Positions 1 to 10,722 of a stretch of 64,000 nucleotides of DNA are shown here, one piece after another. Source of the DNA: Rheum nobile (Eukaryota; Streptophyta; Magnoliopsida; Caryophyllales; Polygonaceae). A model generated the notes under the pieces. The model saw nothing but the letters and a program-made list of their open reading frames with translations, was not told the origin of the DNA and did not search any database. The first letter of the stretch is position 1. Each line of letters begins with the position of its first letter. Location of the stretch: positions 248,001 to 312,000 of the forward strand of contig WOAB01000895.1 in the NCBI GenBank assembly GCA_027886185.1, in the 5' to 3' direction. The position numbers were made by a program, and so were the translations under genes.

Positions 1-760
1 GGATCACTAGAGATCCCAGAAGAAACCTCCAAGGATTTCGCAAGGTGGATTCGATGCGATAAGGTGGTAGCATGCTAGATCCTTAGCTCGATGATCCCCA
101 ATTTGGCTAATTCGTTCATTTATTCCACCACTACTAGAGATCTGTGGATGGAAATATTTGGTTGGTATAATCAAAGCAATACAACGATGATTTACCAGAT
201 GAAGCAAGAACTCATCAGAATTACATAGGAAAATCTTTCAATAACTTCATATTACACCAAAATCAAGAGATGTTGGGACGATCTCCAATGTATGAAGTCA
301 ATACTTGTATGTGTATATGGTACTCTTGTAGAAGGTACTTGCAAAGTGCTCTCAAGAGTAGCTGAATTGGATAATCAAGATCAAACAATGCATGTTCTGA
401 TCAATTTGAGTGCAGAATTTGATTCTGTCAAGATTCAGATTCTTTCCATGGAGCAATTTCCAAACATGAACAAGGCCTACTACCTTGTGTTGCAAGTTGA
501 AAGGAAGAATTTCCAACTTAGTGATGGAGCAGTTGCATTCATGGATGAGACTTAAGGAGGGGAACTCATTGAATAAGGAAACTAGGAAACCATCTAATGG
601 TGAGAAGAAGCACTGCAAAATGTGCAATATGGATGACCATTATTTAGAGAACTGCTATAAAGCCATTGGCTATCCAAATTTGTTCAAACGAAAAAAGAAG
701 CATGCACAGAAAGTAGCCACTAATGTTTGCCAAGGAATGAAATCAACTCCACTTTAGAAA
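1..760 (+). pseudogene. copia gag remnant with CCHC zinc knuckle
   Basis: Broken translation across 50-760 resembles copia Gag (UBN2-type). It includes a stretch reading like ...LWMEIFGWYNQSNT and, near the end, a zinc knuckle spaced C-x2-C-x4-H-x4-C (CKMCNMDDHYLENC, about 616-657). Gag packages element RNA in virus-like particles. Stops (mostly TAG) and a frameshift near 540 break the frame, so no functional protein is expected. The gag start is not in the window. Confidence 0.8.
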
Positions 761-808
761 GCGGAAGGAGAAGGATGTGGCAAGTACTCAAACCTTGATT
801 ATGACTTT

Positions 809-1153
809 GTGGAAGCTATGTGTAATAAGATGATGATGATGTTTAAACGGAAAACCATGATGCCATCTTCTTTAGTGAATTTTACAAGTATGTCTTGCAT
901 TAATCTTGTTAGTTTAGAGATGAATGAGAATGAATGGATAGTAAATACTGGGGCTACAGATCACATGTGTGCTCACTTTGATTGCTTGTTTGATCTCAAG
1001 ACTTTAGTTGCTCCTATTATGGTAAATCTATTTGATGGACCGGTTAAGAAGGTTGAGAAGACATGTAGTGTGATGCTAGGTCTAGATTTTGTCATCACTG
1101 ATGTTTTGTATGTGCCAGAATTCAGGTTCAAATTATTGTTTGTAGTAAGATGA
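809..1153 (+). pseudogene. copia aspartic protease remnant, active-site Asp changed
   Basis: The ORF contains WIVNTGATDHM followed by a DVLYVPEF motif, the usual start and end of the copia pepsin-like protease, which cuts the Gag-Pol polyprotein. Family members have DTGA at the active site. Here the codon is AAT (Asn), so catalysis should be lost even where the frame is open. It lies directly downstream of the zinc knuckle as expected. Confidence 0.8.
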
Positions 1154-1378
1154 TAAGGCAGAAGAGGTTGATTGCTTCTTTTGATGAAACTTGTTGTATC
1201 TTATAGGACTGTCTGAGTAACAATATTATGGCAACTTGACATTAAAATGGAGGACTTTAAAGGATGAGAAGTAAGCAAAATAAAGTGAAGGGTGCACATA
1301 AGGCATGCTGTTTGGCCAACACTTGAACTAATCTACATAAGATGCACAACATATTAGGTCATATTTTTCCATTCTAAG

Positions 1379-2249
1379 ATGCTTCATTTGTCTCCTTGTA
1401 AGGGTAGCAAACTAGAAAGTTTATTTTATGCTACATGTGATATGGCTAAGTTCCATAGGTTACATTTCAAACTTAGTGAAAATAGGTCCATGGAATGTTT
1501 TGATTTGTTACATATGGACCTATGGGGGCCCTTTCATGTATCAATTATTTATGGAGAAGAGTTCTTTCTCACTATCGTTGATGATAAAAGTAGAGCCACT
1601 TGGATTGACCTACTGCATTCAAAACAACAAGTTCCAGAAACTTTCAAGAGTTTTGTGTCCCTTATTCAAACTCAATTTAGGACTACTCCTAAAACTATTA
1701 GATTAAATAATATTATGAATTGATGAATCACACTTGCAAACAGTACTTCTTTGATATTGGCATTATACATCAAAGAAGCATAGTTTATAGACCACAACAA
1801 AATGGTGTGGTAGAGATACCTCTTTGACACAGCTAGAGCACTTAGCTTCCATGTTATCCTGTCTAAGATGTTTTGGGGAGAATGCATTTTGTCAGTAACT
1901 TATCTCATAAATAAAATGACTTTAGTTAGCAAAGGGTGGAAAACACCATATAAGATATTGTTCAAGAAAGAACCTATGTATGATCACTTGAGAGTAGTGG
2001 GTTGCTTGTGCTATGCTGCAACTGAGAAGATGGGCATGTACAAGTTTGATGCTAGGGGAACAAGGTGTATACTTCTAGGATATCCAATGAATCAGAAGGC
2101 TATAGGCAATTTGATATTTTCAGAAGGGAGATTTTTCACAATAGAGATGTTACTTTCTATGAGAATGTGATTCCTTATAAGAAAGAAAATGAGGGAAACA
2201 AGTCAGTGACCATTCCCTCAGTTGATGCAGAACTTCTAAGTTCAATTTC
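1379..2249 (+). pseudogene. copia integrase remnant
   Basis: 1430-1723 resembles the integrase zinc-binding end and catalytic core (CDMAKFHRLHF, then HMDLWGPF with the first catalytic Asp). The second catalytic Asp region reads RLNNIMN and ends in a stop, where the family has a DNG-type motif. 1868-2170 continues with the C-terminal part (GECILSVTYLINKM, then FDARGTRCILLGYP). Integrase joins element cDNA to host DNA. Several stops and a missing core segment show it is inactive. The copia sequence breaks at about 2250, where the LINE is inserted. Confidence 0.85.
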
Positions 2250-3964
2250 TCCTTTTATTATTCTCCTACCTAAGGTTGTCTTAGAGGACATTGACAAAAT
2301 AAACAAATCTTTCTTCTGGAACAAAATGGATAACTCTGGTTTTCACCCTCACATCAATTGGGACTGTATCTGTCGCCCAAAGAATGAAGGTGGTCTAGGT
2401 TTCTGAACGACAGAAGTATCCAACAAAGCATTACAAATGAAACTCCTCTAGAAAATTGTTACACAACCAGATAATATTTGGGTACAGATCATCAAAGAAA
2501 ATTACATTAAACAGAATTCAATCTTTGACCTCACTAAGGAAAACTACTCATGGCAGTTTAACAGACTCCTAAGCCTCCGCAGTGAATTCAAAAAGAACCT
2601 CACCTGGATCAATGGTTCTGGTTCGAACATTGACTTTTGGAATGACTAATAGGGTGGATCTGCTTCTATCAACCAACTGATTGGTACAAACCATAATGGA
2701 AACTTGGTCTCTGACTTTATAAATCATGACAGGGAATGAAATAAGGAACTACTACGGCAACACTTACCAACGATAATTGTCCAGGAAATTCTAAAAATAA
2801 TTTACCACTTCACTCCTGTGAAGATAAATTGATATGGAAACCAGCGGCTAACAACAAATTTTCTATCCTCAAACAGCGACCTCTATTAATAAAATGCACC
2901 CCCTAAACACAACAACAAATTTACAATGTGTTTGATAACTAAATATCCCGCCTAAGGTTTAACACATTATAAGGAAGGCATGCTCATACTCTTTACCAAC
3001 TACAGATAGACTCAATAGACACTTAATAGGGTCCCTTTAGAGTATGCCTTATGTAATGAAGCGAATGAATCACTGAACCACCTCTTCTTTGATTGTCAGT
3101 TTTGCAGAGCTATTCTAGCTGAAACGGGGAAAACATTGAATGAAACACTAATACCATCTAACCTGACAAAGAACTTTATTAACAACATGAACATTTGCCA
3201 AAGTAGTCTCATTAACTTTAAACTTGCTTGCTTACGTGGTGGCACATTTGGAATAAACGCAATGGAATTTTATTTAGAAATAAGATTATTGATAATACGA
3301 CCGTTCATACTATTTGCTTGGGTTTTAGATGCATAAAGTTTATAGAATCATAATTTAGCAAACCACGCAAGAGGAAAGAAGACTTTCATGTGGCTTGGAA
3401 GAAGCCGAGTATGATTTTTCTCAAACTCAATTTTGATGCCATAAAAAATCAAAACGGAGACTGCTAAATTGGATTCGTAATAAGGGATATCAAAGGTAAA
3501 CTAATATTTATAGAAAAAAGGGACATTCTGTCAACCACAGTTTTGCAGGCAGAGGCCACTGCCATGTGGAATGGGGTGGTGCACACATGTAGGCTGGGGG
3601 TGAAAAAACTCATTATTGAAGAGGACAATCTAACTGTCATTAACTCTCTAATTGGAAAATAGGACAGACCATGGGAAATTCAAATGATTATTGAAGATAC
3701 GAGAAGATTTCTTCTTTTTGAAGACTGATAGATTCAACACTGCTTCCGCAAAGCTAATCGAACAACCGACTTCCTAGCCTCCAAATCCTTGGATATAGAG
3801 CTTCTTAGATCATTCTCCATGAATGAACCACAACATGTATCGGGGAACCTTCACCCTACTCTACAGGATTTTCTTAAGATAATCCGTATGGATGATTTAG
3901 GTTAGACCTTTCTGCGAAAGGCAACCTAGTTTTTAACTATGTATAAAAAAAATATCCTTTTATT
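2250..3964 (+). mobile_element. 5'-truncated LINE (non-LTR retrotransposon) with 10-bp target duplication
   Basis: From about 2270 the translation changes to the C-terminal part of a plant LINE ORF2: IDKINKSFFWN and ...PKNEGGLGF, then a zinc-binding zf-RVT segment (CNEANESLNHLFFDCQFC, about 3050-3105), then an RNase H-like end (about 3540-3830). It ends in a short A-rich tail at 3943-3952. The same 10 bases, TCCTTTTATT, occur at 2250-2259 and 3955-3964 as a target-site duplication, and copia sequence resumes afterwards. Endonuclease and the RT core are missing, as is typical of 5' truncation. Multiple stops make it old. Confidence 0.85.
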
Positions 3965-4525
3965 CTAGAAGAGGAGTTATTTGATATTTTCAAGTGTCAT
4001 CAAGAGGAAAGCAGTAGGGGAAGAGACACCAGCTGAAGTGACACCTATATCAACTCCTATCCAACTAGTGGTTGATGCAGATCACCTTCTGAGGTTACTA
4101 GTGCACCAATATCTATCCCTATTATGACTACCAATCTACCACCTATCTTTGAAGATACAAGGAGATCCATTAGAGCTAAGAAGGCACCTATATGGAATAA
4201 TGACTATGTGATGGCAAAGACTAATGATCAAGGAGTTATCACAGATAAGGCAACATTCTTTCCCATGGCATAAGATTGGGAAAATGTCATGGAAAACGAG
4301 TTGTCTGATCTAGAGATGAATGGTACTTGGCAAGTGACTACATTGCCTCGAGGACACAAGGCAATTGGGCCAAAATGGGTTTACAAGGTGAAGTTTAGAC
4401 CAGATGGGACAATGGAGAGACACAAAGCTCGGTTAGTGGTGAAAGGCTTCAACTAAAAGCTTTGAAAAGATTATAAGCACACCTTTAGTCTAGTTTCAAT
4501 GTTACCAACATTGAGAATTCTTATT
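3965..4525 (+). pseudogene. copia reverse transcriptase, N-terminal part
   Basis: After the LINE the copia frame resumes. It reads through a linker (RRSIRAKKAP) into the RT start (MENELSDLEMNGTW, IGPKWVYKVKFRPDG, HKARLVVKGF) and ends in MLPTLRILI at the CACTA insertion site. Stops are present at 4270, 4455 and 4462. RT copies element RNA into DNA. The catalytic core expected next is not found on the other side of the CACTA element. Confidence 0.85.
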
Positions 4526-4539
4526 CACTAGTGGAAAAA

Positions 4540-4860
4540 ATCCTTATAGAGGCGGGCCTTTGGACACTTATTGAGGCGAACACCGTTCGCTTCAACTAAG
4601 GGGGCTGCAACAAGTAGGGACACTTTTTGAGGCGGGCATTTTACGTATCTAAAAGGACATTATTGAGGCGGGCCTCCTAAGCCCGCCTCAACAAGTCCCT
4701 CACTTTGGCGCCAAAATGAGGGACTTGTTGAGACGGGCTTAGGAGGCCCGCCTCAATAAGTAAACACTTGTTGAGGCGGACCTCTATAGGCCCGCCTCAA
4801 CAAGTCGCGCGTATATACTTATAGAGGCAGTCGTATACAAGCCCGCCTCAACAAGTAGAC
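4540..4860. repeat. CACTA left subterminal repeat region
   Basis: Many direct and inverted copies of a short motif, GAGGCGGGC or GCCCGCCTCAA, some forming hairpins (for example about 4665-4695 against 4730-4760). In En/Spm such subterminal motifs bind the TNPA protein. The same motif fills the other end (8950-9345). Confidence 0.85.
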
Positions 4861-5388
4861 GTTGACTCGGCCCAGAACTCGCCCGAGTTCTCGGCCGAGT
4901 CAGTCAGGTTCCTGATTTTATTCACAGAATAATATACAACAAACAACAGATTTCATTTGACAAAAAAAAAACAACAGATTTCATCAGAGTACAGTCAGGT
5001 TCTCAACAACAGTTTACATGACAAGTAAAAACAAGTTCAATCCGATAATAAATACTTCGATGTAAAATACTGTGTCCATTGCTCACGAACAACATCCATT
5101 TCTTCATAAGTATACGATGTCTTCCTCTTAGGATATAGCTGCATAAAAAACACAGAAATTATTGACAAAAAACACAAATACTATCAATATATAGTTAGTT
5201 AAGTTACATACCTTATCTAGTCGGTCATGAAACTGATATCTAGTCGGTCATGAAACACAAATACTTCCACCTTGATACATGTACACTTGAAATGCCCTAG
5301 AAAATCAACATAATACACTCATGAAACTGATATTGTTAATATTCCAAAAAAAACTAATTCGTAAGCAAAATAACTTACCTCATCTTAT

Positions 5389-8334
5389 TCATTTATGATT
5401 TGTAACCCATATTCCTTCCCTATGATCTGTACGGATATGATTAGTATTATTTGTATCTTCCTCCTCCGGTAATGGTTGAACAACAGTTGATAACAAGGGT
5501 GTGTCATCATACTCGTCATACTCATCTTCATCCATAACATCATCAATACCCAGAATATGTCTTTTGCCTTGGGCAGCTGCACGCCATCTAGGATCAACAT
5601 TGTCTACCATATAAAAAATCTGCTTAGCTTGTGATGCTAGGATGAATGGCTCGTCACTATCACTTAATCGGTCAAAGTTTACCAATGTCAAACCCGGATA
5701 AATTTCATCTTGCTTCACCCCGTTAGGGTTGTTGACCCACTTGCACCGGAAAACAGGGATTGTAAAATTGTTATAATCAAGCTCCCATATTTCTTTGATA
5801 ACACCATAATACGATTGTGTCGCATCAATCGGTCTTTTGTCCTTAGCGCTCGCATAGACCCTAGATGATGCAACTACCTTCACTCCACTATTCTGCACCA
5901 CACTCTTTTCATCTTGTCTTCTAGTGTAGAATGTGAACCCATTGATATCATACCCTTCGTAAGACCGAACACATAGTCGAGGACCTCGAGATAACCACTT
6001 GACCGTATCAGAAACGTCATGTTCTTTCCTTAGTTCCTCAGCTACTTCCTTCTTAAACCAATCAACAAATGTGCGATTATGTTCCCGCATCAAAGCTCTT
6101 TCATTCAATTTAGCATTATTGTGTTGCAATTCAAGGCAATGCTTTTCTATGTAAGGATTGACCTCTGTAATATGCTGCAGCACACAAAGATGTGCCTTAA
6201 TCTTCCTTTCAGATGGAGGAGATATCACATTTTTACCAATTACTCCCTCTCCTTCAAGCCTCCCTACATGACGAGATTTTGGAAGACCTATTGGATGAAG
6301 CCTTGACAAAAACTCAGCTGCGTATTGAGATATCTCTTCATGAAGGACTCCACGAATGATACTACCCTCTGGATTCGCCCGATTCTTTGCTTTGTCCTTT
6401 AAACTTCCAAAAAGTCTCTCAAAAGGATACATCCATCTTAAGAACACCGGACCACATAACTTGATTTCTCGAACCAAATGAACAATTAAGTGCACCATTA
6501 TGTCAAAGAAAGACGACGGAAAGTACATTTCAAATCGACACAAAGTTTCAACAATATCATATTGGAGAGCATCCAATATTTCCGGATCAATAACCTTAGC
6601 ACATATGGAACTGAAAAACACGCAAAGTTTTGTTATAACATGTCTCACGTGTTTCGGCAATATCCCACGAAGTGCGATCGGCAAGAAAACATTAATCAAT
6701 ACATGACAATCATGAGACTTCATACCAATCAACCGAAGGTCCGAAAGAGAAACTAGACGTTTTACATTTGACGAATATCCCGATGGAACCTTAATGCCAT
6801 GTAAGCACTCACAAAACACCTTTTTCTCCTTTCTTGACATTGTGTAACATGCCGGAGGCAGAAAAGTCTTTTTACCATCCGGTTTTACCACGGGCCACAA
6901 ATCTGGTCGAATATTCCTCTCTTTCATATCAAAACGAACTTTCTGATTGTCTTTCATCTTTCCGGGTATATTTAGCAAAGTCCCAATTATAGCATCACAA
7001 ACATTTTTTTCAATGTGCATCACATCGAGACAATGCCTAACCGACAAATCTTTCCAATAAGGAAGATCCCATAGTATAGACACTTTCTTCCATAAAACAC
7101 CCTTTTTAGAGACGGACTTGAAGCCCTTGCCGTATTTGGTGTCAACATTTTTAATCCGTTCATAAACCTGTGATCCTGTCAAAGGTGTACGAGCTACTCC
7201 TTCCTCGGTGTACCCATTGAACTCCTTCTTTTTACGGTAAGGGTGATATCGACTAAGGAACTTCCGGTACCCTAGATACACATTTTTCCTGTAATTTTTC
7301 AAGTAGGCAGGTTTCATGTCTTCTTCACATATAGGGCATGCTTGTTCTCCTTTGGTTTTGTACCCAGACAAGTTTCCATATGCCGGGAAATCATTTATGG
7401 TACAAAAAACCATAGCTCGCAAGGTAAAGTTTGAGTTGGTGTATGCATCGAACATTGGAACACCTTCATTCCACAGTAATTTCAAATCATCAACAAGTGG
7501 AGCCAGATACACATCTATGTCATTCCCAGGTTGCTTAGGCCCGGAGATGAGGAGTGATAACATGATATACTTGCGCTTCATACACAACCATGGAGGAAGA
7601 TTATAAATCGCTAGAAGAACCGGCCATGTGCTATGTTGACTGCTTAGAGTGCCATACGGATTCACATCATCTGTACATAAAGCAAGTCTCAGATTCCTAA
7701 CCTCCTCACCAAATTCAGAATATTTCTTATCAATATTTCTCCATTGAGGAGAATCAACATGATGTCTAAGGAGTCCATCTTTCTTCCTCCCTTCCGCATG
7801 CCACCTCAGACTTTTTGCTTCCTTCTTTATCGAAAACAAACGCTGAAACCTAGGTATTATCGGAAGATACCACATAACCTTAGCTGATGGGCCCCTCTTA
7901 GCCGAATTTACCCCTTTACGCTTGTAACGAGATGCACCGCACTTTGGACACTCATCCAAATTTTCATGTTCGTTTCTGTAAAGCATACAATCATTTGGGC
8001 AAGCATCTATCTTGACAGCCTTTAAGCCTAAGGGACACATCAATTTCCTGGCATAATAAGTAGAGATAGGCATCTCATTGCCTTCTGGTAAAAATTCACC
8101 TAACTATTCCAATAAGGTGTTGAAACTTCCATCAGTCCAACCAGAAGCACATTTCAAGTTGTAAAGTATTGACACACCCTCTAACTTGCTAAATTTTGTA
8201 CACCCGGGATACAAGGGAGTCTCTGCAGCCTTTGATACCTGTTCGAACATCTGAGGTCGTTCGTTCAAGTGATCTCTCACCCCATCCATCATCCCATTCA
8301 TTTCATCATCTTCTTGGTCATCATCATCATCCAT
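5389..8334 (-). pseudogene. CACTA TNPD-type transposase (tnp2 family), split by one TAG
   Basis: An 894-residue open frame (ATG at 8073, end 5389) matches plant CACTA transposases. It has a cysteine motif near the N-terminus (DACPNDCMLYR...CPKCG), then the tnp2 core (MWYLPIIPRFQRLFS, DDVNPYG, NDFPAYGNLSGY, CPICEEDM), HCLDVMHIEKNVCD, then DUF4218-like (MVHLIVHLVREI, MYPFERLFG) and DUF4216-like (FTFYTRRQDEKSVVQNSGV) regions. The same frame continues upstream to 8334 across a single TAG at 8106-8104 (LLE*LGEFLPEGNEMP), where family members read through. So this is a nearly full-length transposase with one nonsense codon and a lost extreme N-terminus. It would cut and join element ends in the nucleus. 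The region 4860-5388 downstream holds no recognised gene. Confidence 0.9.
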
Positions 8335-8679
8335 CTCATTATTCTAAGCAATATCATCATCACTATCATCAGTGTCTACCCGAACATCAAACTCATTGAC
8401 ACTAGAGCATGTCCAAATACAATCAGTCTTCCCAAAACTCTACCATCATTGAAACTACTTCCCATGCAAAATTAGCAAGATCGCCAGAACAGTCATACTC
8501 GTTTGCATCAGTTCAAAGCAAAAGAAGCATGCATCCATCATTTCAAATACTGAAGTAAGAACCTAAAACTGAAAAACTAAAGCATTGAGAAGCGAACGAA
8601 CAAGGAAAGGGGATGTGAACGTCGAGGGCGAAAATGATGTTGATACCTGACTTGGATTCGAGTGCGTTGAAGTATTAGA

Positions 8680-8880
8680 GGGAGCTCGGCGAAGGGAGGG
8701 AGCTCGGCGAAGGGAGATGAAGTCGGAGCTCGGGAAGACGGAGCTCGGCGAAGACGGAGCTCGACGAAGACGGAGCTCGGCGAAGACGGAGGAGATCGAT
8801 GAAGTCGGGAAGAAGGAGATCGATGAAGTAGGGAAGACGGAGGAGATCGATGAAGTCGGAGATCGTCGTCGGAGCTTAGG
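8680..8880 (+). repeat. GA-rich minisatellite inside CACTA element
   Basis: Imperfect tandem units of about 16-30 bp built from GGAGCTCGGCGAAGACG and GGAGATCGATGAAGTCGG. They lie between the transposase 5' end and the right subterminal repeats. The 89-residue open frame over it is repeat-derived and not taken as a gene. Confidence 0.75.
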
Positions 8881-8949
8881 ACGAGAAGAGGAGGATACGA
8901 AGAGGAAAATGAAGGAAAGCAGCAGCTATTTTTTTTTAATTAGGGTTGA

Positions 8950-9345
8950 GCTTATAGAGACGGGCCTAACATGCCCGCCTCTATAAGTATTACGACTAAT
9001 GGTCTAATAGAGGCGGGCCTTACATGCCCGCCTCTACTGGACATACTTGTTAAGGCGGGCTTTAAGAGGCCCTCCTCAACAAGCTTTAATTGAGGCGGTC
9101 TACTTGGCTCGCCTCAATTAGTTAGAATTAGAGGCGGGCCTTACCCTGGCCCGCCTCTAATACTTTAGCGAGAAATGTTTTTTCGGATACTTGTTGAGGC
9201 GTATATTAATTTGCCCGCCTCAAAAAATGTTTTTGAGGTGTATAAATTAATTATCCGCCTCAAAAACCAAAAAAAGTGATTGCCTAAGTCGTTATTGAGG
9301 CGTTTTGTACTATGTACGCCTCTAAAAGGGAGCCTCAAAAAGTGT
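8950..9345. repeat. CACTA right subterminal repeat region
   Basis: Repeated GAGGCGGGC and GCCCGCCTC motifs in both orientations, mirroring 4540-4860. Spacing of roughly 25-45 bp between motifs is visible. These are likely transposase or accessory-protein binding sites by analogy with En/Spm. Confidence 0.85.
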
Positions 9346-9365
9346 TTTTTCCACTAGTGGAAAAA

Positions 9366-10420
9366 ACACCTTTAGTCTAGTTTCAATGTTACCAACATTG
9401 AGTTTTGTTTAGTCAAATGGCTATTCTTTATTTGTGAGATCTTTGGAATAATCTTTTATTGCACTACTTGTGTATATTGATGACATATTGGATCACAAGG
9501 AATGACACTTTAGGGATTACTGTAGTAAAGGTAGCACTTCATTAGAAGTTTACTATAAAAATCTTGGTGTAGCAAGATACTTCTTAGGGATGGAAATTTG
9601 CAAGGGTGATCAAGGAACTTATTTAAGTCAAGCTAAGTACATTACTGACACATTTCATGCATCTAGTATGAGTGAAGCTAAGGAAATCTCTTTTCCCTTA
9701 CCTAGATGCCTTGAACTGAGGCTGGAGGATGGAGTTATGTTGAAATACTGTGAGCAATATAAGAGGTTAATAGGGCGCCTATTGTATTTGTCCCTTGCTA
9801 GGCCTGGCATTTCAATGATGTGAAACATTTGTCTTCGTTTGTGAGTCAGCCTAGACAACCTCACTTTCAAGCAACTTTACATGTGTTAAGATACTTAGTA
9901 TGATCTGTTTCTAAAGGGCGTTTCTATCTTGTTCAACAATGATTAAAGGTCACTAGATTGTTTGATGCTGATTGGGGTGCCTTCCTATCTACTAGACGAT
10001 CTCTTACATGTTTTTGAGTGTTTCTTGGGCACTCCTTAGTCTCTTGGAAAAACAACCTACAATGGGTTGGTCTTTAGTAGAGGCAGAATACAGAAGCATG
10101 GCAGCCACTACATCAGAGTTGGTTTGGACTAGCTACGTCCTCACTTTTTACTGATTGAAGTGCCATTGCCTATCACTATGTTTTATGACAATAAGGTTGC
10201 AAATATGATTGCTGCTAATCATTGCTTCCATGAATGCACCAAACATCTTGAAATTGATGTTCATTTCACTAGGGAGAAAGTCTAGAGTGGATTCTTATAG
10301 ACACCTTACATACCCACTAGTTTGCAACTTGCTGATATTATGACAAAGGATCTTGGTAAGAATCCACATAAGTTCTTAGCTTGCAAGTTGAGACTCGTTG
10401 ATTTTCCAACTTGAGGGGTG
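9366..10420 (+). pseudogene. copia RT C-terminal part and RNase H remnant
   Basis: Resumes the copia pol frame: LLVYIDDI (the YxDD catalytic motif reads YIDD), then ARYFLGMEI, YLSQAKYITD, a connection region and RNase H (FDADWG, MTKDLGKNPHKF). The RT segment between TLRILI (left of the CACTA element) and the pre-YIDD part is missing, about 0.35 kb by comparison with intact copia elements. Several stops and frameshifts occur. The frame ends just before the 3' LTR at a purine-rich stretch, TTGAGGGGTGGA. Confidence 0.85.
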
Positions 10421-10422
10421 GA

Positions 10423-10722
10423 TGATAAATTCAGCTTAGCTTTAGTCACTGATGTGACATTAATTGTAATCAGTTTGTTAGAAACTAGTTATTTGGTTGT
10501 TTTTTGGTTGTTAGCCACTAATGTGGCAAGTTGAGCTTGTTAGAGTGTTGATTGGTTGTGTTCGGTTGTGTCAACTACCAATAGCAAGTCATCCTATCTA
10601 TGCTTAGGTATAAATAGCTTGTTCTTGTTGATGAGGTGTGTAGTTGTAAGAGTTAGTTGAATAACAAAGCATCAATTCTCTTTCTCAAAATTCTTTCTCT
10701 GATTTTCTTGTGAGAATTCTCA
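10423..10722 (+). repeat. copia 3' LTR (about 300 bp)
   Basis: Begins with TGATAAATTCAG directly after a polypurine-like tract (10411-10422) and ends ...GAATTCTCA. It contains a TATA box (TATAAATAGC, about 10610) in the correct strand. The partner LTR is outside the window, so exact ends are inferred from the TG...CA rule. Confidence 0.65.

Larger units (their letters stand above)
4526..9359 (-). mobile_element. CACTA (En/Spm-type) DNA transposon
   Basis: Perfect 15-bp terminal inverted repeats CACTAGTGGAAAAAA lie at 4526-4540 and, inverted, at 9345-9359. The subterminal 300-400 bp at both ends are filled with short repeats around GAGGCGGGC. The element carries one TNPD-type transposase on the minus strand. 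No TNPA-like second gene was recognised. The expected 3-bp target duplication is not found: the right flank instead starts with a 37-bp copy of the left flank. Length 4.8 kb is small for an autonomous member. Confidence 0.95.
1..10722 (+). mobile_element. Degenerate Ty1/copia LTR retrotransposon (5' end outside window)
   Basis: Reading along + gives the copia order gag, protease, integrase, reverse transcriptase, RNase H and then a 3' LTR, which is diagnostic of Ty1/copia (integrase before RT). The 5' LTR is not in the window. All domains carry stops or frameshifts, so the element is dead. It is interrupted by a LINE (2260-3954) and a CACTA element (4526-9359). Removing both restores the copia order, apart from a missing RT core at the CACTA insertion site. 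Confidence 0.9.
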
